From the NCBI GenBank assembly GCA_029859385.1, contig JAOUDF010000004.1, positions 1 through 36,493 of the forward strand: a stretch of 36,493 bases of DNA, in the 5' to 3' direction. Of this stretch, positions 31,188 to 36,493 are shown in pieces. The notes beneath the pieces are model-generated. The model saw only the letters and a program-made list of their open reading frames with translations, ran no database searches and was not told the origin of the DNA. The position numbers were made by a program, and so were the translations under genes. Each line of letters starts with the position of its first letter. Position 1 is the stretch's first letter. This stretch comes from Nitrospirota bacterium (GTDB lineage: Bacteria; Nitrospirota; JAOUDF01).

Positions 31188-31257
31188 AACCCGTTCGGGA
31201 ATGATCACCGAGTTTACCGAAGACCTCTGCGTCGCGGCGGGAGCAGGGAATCGATAG
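31177..31257 (+). pseudogene. addA: Truncated 5' end of an AddA-like UvrD-family helicase gene
   Basis: ATG overlaps the addB stop by 11 nt; peptide MPNETRSGMITEFTEDLCVAAGAGNR*; ITEFTEDLCVAAGAG looks like a UvrD/AddA N-terminus whose Walker A (expected AGAGTGKT) is interrupted. Confidence 0.7.
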
Positions 31258-31430
31258 CGGATAAGGTCGGCATTCATTTGCCCTTTTGAAATAACTTGCA
31301 ACGTGTCATTTCGATAGCTAAAAATAACCGGTAATATCAGTCAGCAAAAATCGATGTTGCAGCATCTGGGGTTTGTGACATAAAAATATGCTCTGACTGT
31401 ATTTCAGCTGACAATCAAGCTGCTTAAAGG

Positions 31431-32402
31431 GTGACAGTGGAACGGACGGAGCGATTTCACCGCATCGAACAACTACTCAAGTCTTGCCGTACCGTGCCTC
31501 TGAGAGCGATGGTCAATGACCTTGAGGTCTCGCCGGCTACCGTCAAGCGAGATCTCGAATATCTGCGTAACCGCCTGAATGTCCCAATTGTGTGGGTCCG
31601 GGAGAGGCGGGGCTACATCCTCGACTATGAAGCGCCTCGCAGCGAACTCCCCGGCTTGTGGTTCGGCAGTGCCGAGGCCCATGCCCTCCTCTCCATGGAA
31701 CACCTACTCGAAAACCTTCAGCCGGGGCTCCTCACCCAGCATATCGATCCGCTGAGAAAGCGCATCGTCGCGCTCCTCGAAAAGGGCGATCATTCAGCAG
31801 AAGAAATCAGGCAGCGCATCCGCGTATTGCCCATGGCTTCGCGCCGCGTTGAGTCAAAACATTTCGCGGCAATCGCCGCCGCTCTCCTGCAGCGTAAACG
31901 GCTACATATCACCTACCAGAGCCGTACCAGAGACGAAAAAACAGGAAGGGAAGTGTCGCCCCAACGGCTCGTCCACTACCGTGACAACTGGTATCTCGAC
32001 GCCTGGTGCCACATGCGAAAAGAACTGAGGTCCTTCGCCGTCGACCGTATTGCCTTTACAAAGCTGCTGGATAAAAAGGCCCGCAACGTATCGGAGAGAC
32101 TGCTCGACAAGGTGCTCGCCTCGGGCTACGGCATTATTTCGGGGCAAAAGACAAAAACCGCACGGCTACGCTTCTCCGCCGAGGTATCCCGCTGGGTGTC
32201 TGACGAGCAGTGGCATCCGAGGCAAAAAGGATGGTTCGAGGGCGAGCGCTGGCTGCTTGAGTTGCCCTACTCCGGGGATACTGAACTCCTAATGGACATT
32301 CTTCGCTACGGCCCGGATGTAGCGGTTGTTAGCCCGCCGGAGCTGAGAGAGAAGGTTGTCGAAAAAATGCGTGAAACGCTGGAGATGTACGAAAATGAAT
32401 GA
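31431..32402 (+). CDS. HTH-WYL domain transcriptional regulator
   Basis: 323 aa, GTG start; N-terminal winged HTH (VPLRAMVNDLEVSPATVKRDLEYLRNRLNVPIVWVRERRGYIL), WYL-type core (KRLHITYQSRTRDEKTGREVSPQRLVHYRDNWYLDAWCHMRKELRSFAVDRI). Confidence 0.9.
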   Translation: MTVERTERFHRIEQLLKSCRTVPLRAMVNDLEVSPATVKRDLEYLRNRLNVPIVWVRERRGYILDYEAPRSELPGLWFGSAEAHALLSMEHLLENLQPGLLTQHIDPLRKRIVALLEKGDHSAEEIRQRIRVLPMASRRVESKHFAAIAAALLQRKRLHITYQSRTRDEKTGREVSPQRLVHYRDNWYLDAWCHMRKELRSFAVDRIAFTKLLDKKARNVSERLLDKVLASGYGIISGQKTKTARLRFSAEVSRWVSDEQWHPRQKGWFEGERWLLELPYSGDTELLMDILRYGPDVAVVSPPELREKVVEKMRETLEMYENE

Positions 32403-32503
32403 TTAGCGAGTGTATCACGTGGTGAGGCTGTGGGTGTGGTAGTGTAACCATGCTCGAAGAACGGTTCTTGTTTTTAAGGGACTTCTCAACCACGGGAGGG
32501 CAT

Positions 32504-33049
32504 ATGAAAAGGTTGACCACAGCGGAACTCAATCAACTCCGCGATAACCTTAAAAAGAGCGACAGAGAACATAACGGCGAGAGGGTAGAGACGGAGAACA
32601 GGATATTCTGGCAATCTAAATTGGTCTACTGGGCATCAAAAGCTCCGCGAACCAGGGTGTCGGTAGAGATAGTCGACCATTTCGACGCCCGGGGGATGAA
32701 ATGTATTTACGGCCGTGGCGATCATTTCCAGCGGAGCTATCACATGGATATCTGGAAGACCAGCAAAGGGCGCGTTCTGATGCGATTCTGGTCTCGGAAC
32801 ATAGATGTTGAATGGTGCTCATACGAGGTCAAGGGGCTCGATTTGCGCAAGATACCTGATTTGCCAGGTCCTGGCAGTTATGCAGATTGGTGGATACCTA
32901 AGAGCGTGCGCGCCGAGTATGATGCATGGATATTGTATGATTTCTCGTCAGATGAAATCCCGGATTGGTTGAATGGCGACAGGGAAAAGTGCACAACAAT
33001 AGAAATGTTCCGGGTAAGGAAGTCGAGTATGGACACGGCGGATGTTTAA
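32504..33049 (+). CDS. Hypothetical protein
   Basis: Start MKRLTTAELNQLRDNLKK with SD gggaggg; Trp-rich; no family recognised. Confidence 0.7.
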   Translation: MKRLTTAELNQLRDNLKKSDREHNGERVETENRIFWQSKLVYWASKAPRTRVSVEIVDHFDARGMKCIYGRGDHFQRSYHMDIWKTSKGRVLMRFWSRNIDVEWCSYEVKGLDLRKIPDLPGPGSYADWWIPKSVRAEYDAWILYDFSSDEIPDWLNGDREKCTTIEMFRVRKSSMDTADV

Positions 33050-33111
33050 AACAATGGCTCTACATCCAAGACATTCAACATAAGGGCAAGCGACTAGAGT
33101 AGAGGAAACAT

Positions 33112-34404
33112 ATGGTTAACAGTAGTTGGGGCTTACTTGGTCTGGAATCTCTTTCTAGTGCTCGTCGCACACGCTCGCTCGGTGTGGGAGCCGCCGTGCG
33201 TATATTCAATGACCTTGCTGTACCAGGAATGGGGAATGTCTGGTTCGGTAAACAGTTATTTCTGGCAACGCTGGGCGTAGCGGTAGTGGACCTTGCCAGA
33301 AGCAACGGCACACAACTCCAAAACATTGAGGTAGCGAACGCTATCGAAGCGATGGCTTGCTGGTTGGCATTAAAGGATAACGGCTGGAAATCTGATCCAC
33401 GTCTGCGCGGTGCAGAGAAAATGAAGGGCGAGAGAAAGGTACCTTCCTTTAAGTATGCTCGCAAACGAGAGTTTTATGTAACTCAGCCTATGCGCATGGC
33501 GACAGTGCAGCCACTTCCGGCGCTTGGTGTTGTTGAAACCGCAGGCAGCCGGTTCAATGCTTTTACATGTTCGCGGTACGGGCATGACTTCATCGAAGCA
33601 ATGTGCATTGATTATAAAGATATTATTGAGCATTTGAGAGGTTGGGTACGAGGCGACGCTGTGAAAGTGGCTAAACTGCGAACGGTGTTGTCGCCACTTG
33701 AACAAATGCCCAAGGGCGCCAGAGAGTTTTTGAAAGAGAGGCTGATTCAAGGCGGTATTCAGGAAAGTGACACGAACAAAGGGCGACGTCGTGCGGCCCT
33801 TGCCTGGGTCGAGTCTCTGCGGGAACACCCAACCCAGGAACTAGCCTGGAGAAGCAAGCCCCTGGTGATTGATGATGCTCATTGGAGCGACCTGCACGCC
33901 GGTGCTCGTTTCTTCATAGCGCGGGACGCCGCGATTCGTGTGCTGGATCGGCTTGAGACATGTGTCGACAATCAGGCGGAGCAGCGCTTCTCGCTAGTTG
34001 ATCGGATACCCAAAGACATCAGAGAGGCGATTAACTCCTTGCGAGTCTGCGCTGACACCTTTTTACAAATCCAGCACAGGAACGAACTTGCAAACGCTTT
34101 TTGCGAGGAATGTAGGGATTTGGATGATCTGAGACTGCTCGCTAAACTCGTCGGACGTGACAACCACGGGCTTCGCATTCAGGATCATATTATCCTGCCC
34201 GGCCCTGCATTCAGGGGTGAAACGAAATCCGGTCAATCTCAAATGGAGGAAGAGGGCGGCGAGAGTGTCCAGGGTGCCATCAAGTGGCCGGAAGGGATTT
34301 CGTACCGGATTCAAAATTTATTTCTCCTGAATCTCGATCTTCACGGTGAACTTTCCGAGTGGCTAGGTGCGGCGACTGTTTCTGCTGCTGGCGAGGAGGA
34401 ATAA
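33112..34404 (+). CDS. Hypothetical protein, 430 aa
   Basis: Long ORF ending 2 nt before the next start; no recognisable family. Confidence 0.85.
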   Translation: MVNSSWGLLGLESLSSARRTRSLGVGAAVRIFNDLAVPGMGNVWFGKQLFLATLGVAVVDLARSNGTQLQNIEVANAIEAMACWLALKDNGWKSDPRLRGAEKMKGERKVPSFKYARKREFYVTQPMRMATVQPLPALGVVETAGSRFNAFTCSRYGHDFIEAMCIDYKDIIEHLRGWVRGDAVKVAKLRTVLSPLEQMPKGAREFLKERLIQGGIQESDTNKGRRRAALAWVESLREHPTQELAWRSKPLVIDDAHWSDLHAGARFFIARDAAIRVLDRLETCVDNQAEQRFSLVDRIPKDIREAINSLRVCADTFLQIQHRNELANAFCEECRDLDDLRLLAKLVGRDNHGLRIQDHIILPGPAFRGETKSGQSQMEEEGGESVQGAIKWPEGISYRIQNLFLLNLDLHGELSEWLGAATVSAAGEEE

Positions 34405-34406
34405 AC

Positions 34407-36410
34407 ATGCCTGCTAAGCCGTATATACCTCTGTCGTTGGCGCAACATTTTGAGGCGCCAGTTGCATATCTGGGCTGCTTCGGCTGGGTGTGTGGTTATT
34501 CCGCCGATGCGATATTTATGGACGATGCCGCGGAGCGCTTCACGCGACAAACTCATGCGCAGCGTGCATATAATGGCAGAATCACTTTGGCGATGATGCT
34601 TGACCCTGGTATCTCGCAAATCGATGTGCCGGGTGTGGCGCACTTACCAATCAGAGATATCAATGAGAAACCATTCCGGTTGATGCATGCAAAGGTTGCT
34701 ATTCTCGGTTTCCGTCATGAAACCGACGCAGAGCAGTGGCAATTGCGATTGATCGTTTCCACCGGCAACTGGACGCGTGAGACGCTGGAGAAGACTCTCG
34801 ATTTGGCTTGGCGCGTTGATCTTGCCAGCGATGATTTGAAAAATTCAAGTAATACTATCCGCCAGGCTTGTGCGGATATCAGGTCGGCCGAGGATTTGTT
34901 TAGTTGGCTTTGCAACTACTACGACACACGAATTCTGGATGCATTGCCACCGGGACGAACGGATAGTGAATCAGTCCATGCCAAACGCTTGTTCGAATCC
35001 TGGATTATGCAAGCCGCGGCGAAGGCTGGTTGGGCGAAATCTCGCTTCTTCGACACTCGAGAAAAGCCCCTCCTTGCCCAACTTCCGGCGATGATCGAAA
35101 AGGTGGGCAAGGCCGCCAAGCGCAATTACCTTGCGCTGGGTTCAGGTTTTTACGAAGCCACATCAGAGAATAATGTTATTCCAGTTGTACTCGGCAAAAT
35201 TGTAGAGACATTGAAACACAAACAGCTGCTGACAGCGAATCCGGAGGTGGATGTCTTCGTTAATCCCAACGCCTGTCAGGCGGTCGCTGCTTCCTATCAG
35301 GCATTGATTGAGGCAGGCTTTACTGTCAGACCGGCTGGACAACCAGACTTAGGCCAGAAGCTTCAACGTACACTACATGCCAAGTTTATCTTCGGTGCCA
35401 ACTGTCGAGAAAACTCTGCACTTTGCAATAGTGCTTGGCTGTATCTTGGATCAGGCAACCTGACCTCGCCTGGATTTACCAACAAAGCTTCAACTAATGG
35501 AGGAAACCTGGAGGCCGGTGTCGTTCTCATACCAGAGGATATATATTGGCGTGACGGCAGAGGCGTAAAGTCTGAGTGCGTGATCACCAATCTGCTGCCG
35601 GTACAATGGGAGACCGATGTCTCAGACTTGCCCGAGTCGTTAGACAAAGGTGCCGACATGCCGGAAAGAGATTGTCAGTTTGTTGCGGCTCCTGTGGCTT
35701 GGTTGTACTGGAACGAGAATGCGGATAAGCGATGGTTGACAGCAGCCGATGATGCAACTGTACCATTTGAGGTTCTAGATGATGGCGGTGAGCCATGTTA
35801 TTCAGACGGGAAACGCCGATTCTTATGGGTAGGCAATCGCCCTCGGTTTGTGCGGCTTCGCTGGGATGTCGGCGGCCAAATGCAAGAATCCACGGTGTCC
35901 ATACTTGATGAGTACGGCCGGTTGGCCGCAACGGCATTACCGGAAATCGATCTCGATGAAGCGTGGTGGCAGTTGGCCAACTTTCCCATGCCGCCAGACG
36001 ACGAAGAGTTGGTGAACGAAGATGATCAAGTTGCACAATCAGCAACCAGGCCACAATTAGCAAGACCAACACTGGCTGCTGTTTATCCGATAAGACAGAT
36101 GATGCAATTGGTTGAGAATATCGCCGCCAAACAAACGGCGATATCCGAGGTCGACTGGGCATCATGGTGCACACGACTCGAACAATGCTTGATTCAAGCT
36201 ACTGACAGTTCGGTTGTCGAGGTATTCAGGGAGAAGATAAAGATTAATCCGCTCAGTCCGCTATGGCATGCACCTTTCCGCCCTGCATTTGCGGAAACAG
36301 CATACACCGAAGAAGGACAGCGTTATGAGGATGCGTTGCGAAGAGTAGAGATGGAATGGAATGTGGCGTCCTTGACAAAAATAGGGGGCTGCGATGAAAC
36401 AGGTGTTTAA
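34407..36410 (+). CDS. PLD-superfamily protein with Tdp1-like paired HxK...GN motifs
   Basis: Start MPAKPYIPLSLAQHF with SD gaggagga; motif 1 MHAKVAILGF...VSTGNWT, motif 2 LHAKFIFGAN...GSGNLTSPGF...NLEAGVVLIPE. Confidence 0.85.
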   Translation: MPAKPYIPLSLAQHFEAPVAYLGCFGWVCGYSADAIFMDDAAERFTRQTHAQRAYNGRITLAMMLDPGISQIDVPGVAHLPIRDINEKPFRLMHAKVAILGFRHETDAEQWQLRLIVSTGNWTRETLEKTLDLAWRVDLASDDLKNSSNTIRQACADIRSAEDLFSWLCNYYDTRILDALPPGRTDSESVHAKRLFESWIMQAAAKAGWAKSRFFDTREKPLLAQLPAMIEKVGKAAKRNYLALGSGFYEATSENNVIPVVLGKIVETLKHKQLLTANPEVDVFVNPNACQAVAASYQALIEAGFTVRPAGQPDLGQKLQRTLHAKFIFGANCRENSALCNSAWLYLGSGNLTSPGFTNKASTNGGNLEAGVVLIPEDIYWRDGRGVKSECVITNLLPVQWETDVSDLPESLDKGADMPERDCQFVAAPVAWLYWNENADKRWLTAADDATVPFEVLDDGGEPCYSDGKRRFLWVGNRPRFVRLRWDVGGQMQESTVSILDEYGRLAATALPEIDLDEAWWQLANFPMPPDDEELVNEDDQVAQSATRPQLARPTLAAVYPIRQMMQLVENIAAKQTAISEVDWASWCTRLEQCLIQATDSSVVEVFREKIKINPLSPLWHAPFRPAFAETAYTEEGQRYEDALRRVEMEWNVASLTKIGGCDETGV

Positions 36411-36493
36411 GTGGGAGCAGGTGGCGGCTCGTTTGGAGAAATATGCGGGCGAACAGAAAGATATAGCTAACAAGAAGGGCGAAGGTGCTTGCA
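36394..36493 (+). CDS. N-terminus of a further operon gene, truncated by window edge
   Basis: ATG at 36394 overlaps the end of the PLD-like gene by 17 nt; MKQVFKWEQVAARLEKYAGEQKDIANKKGEGAC... open to the end. Confidence 0.65.
   Translation, partial: MKQVFKWEQVAARLEKYAGEQKDIANKKGEGAC

Noticed and set aside
31177-31257. Reading the 26-codon ORF after addB as a real small gene
   Set aside because: Its overlap with addB and VAAGAG ending fit a decapitated helicase gene better than a functional microprotein, though this is not proven.
31431-36493. Assigning the right-end operon to DISARM, BREX, Dpd or another named defence system
   Set aside because: No DrmA/DrmB, BrxC/PglX, DpdA or similar hallmark genes are visible within the window; presence of a PLD-fold protein and a WYL regulator alone is insufficient.

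Overview
The window looks like an origin-proximal bacterial chromosome segment, probably deltaproteobacterial or related (inferred from gene content only). Left part: mnmG (partial)-lspA-ileS on the minus strand, an AT-rich intergenic region with clustered DnaA-box-like 9-mers (putative oriC), then dnaA-dnaN on the plus strand. Middle: housekeeping and metabolic genes (purA, a GH13 amylase-like gene, hisZ, serA, a serine-pyruvate/AGXT-type aminotransferase, a Tim44-domain protein, a stand-alone DUF542 domain, a Fur/Zur-znuACB operon, an M50 site-2 protease with CBS domains, Hsp20, a PAS/GAF/HD-GYP protein, a CGNR-like zinc-finger protein, tRNA-Glu(CUC), tRNA-Gln(CUG), and an intact AddB-like nuclease). 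Right end, the most interesting part: directly after addB, an overlapping ORF that looks like the start of addA stops after 26 codons inside what should be its Walker A motif (CVAAGAG|NR*). Beyond that break is a lower-GC accessory block: a WYL regulator, two orphan ORFs (182 and 430 aa), a PLD-superfamily protein whose two catalytic motifs are HxK...GN without the HKD aspartate (Tdp1-like), and the first 33 codons of a translationally coupled next gene cut by the window edge. I read this as a candidate uncharacterised, possibly defensive, island inserted into addA. All family calls are from reading the translated sequence; no database search was run.
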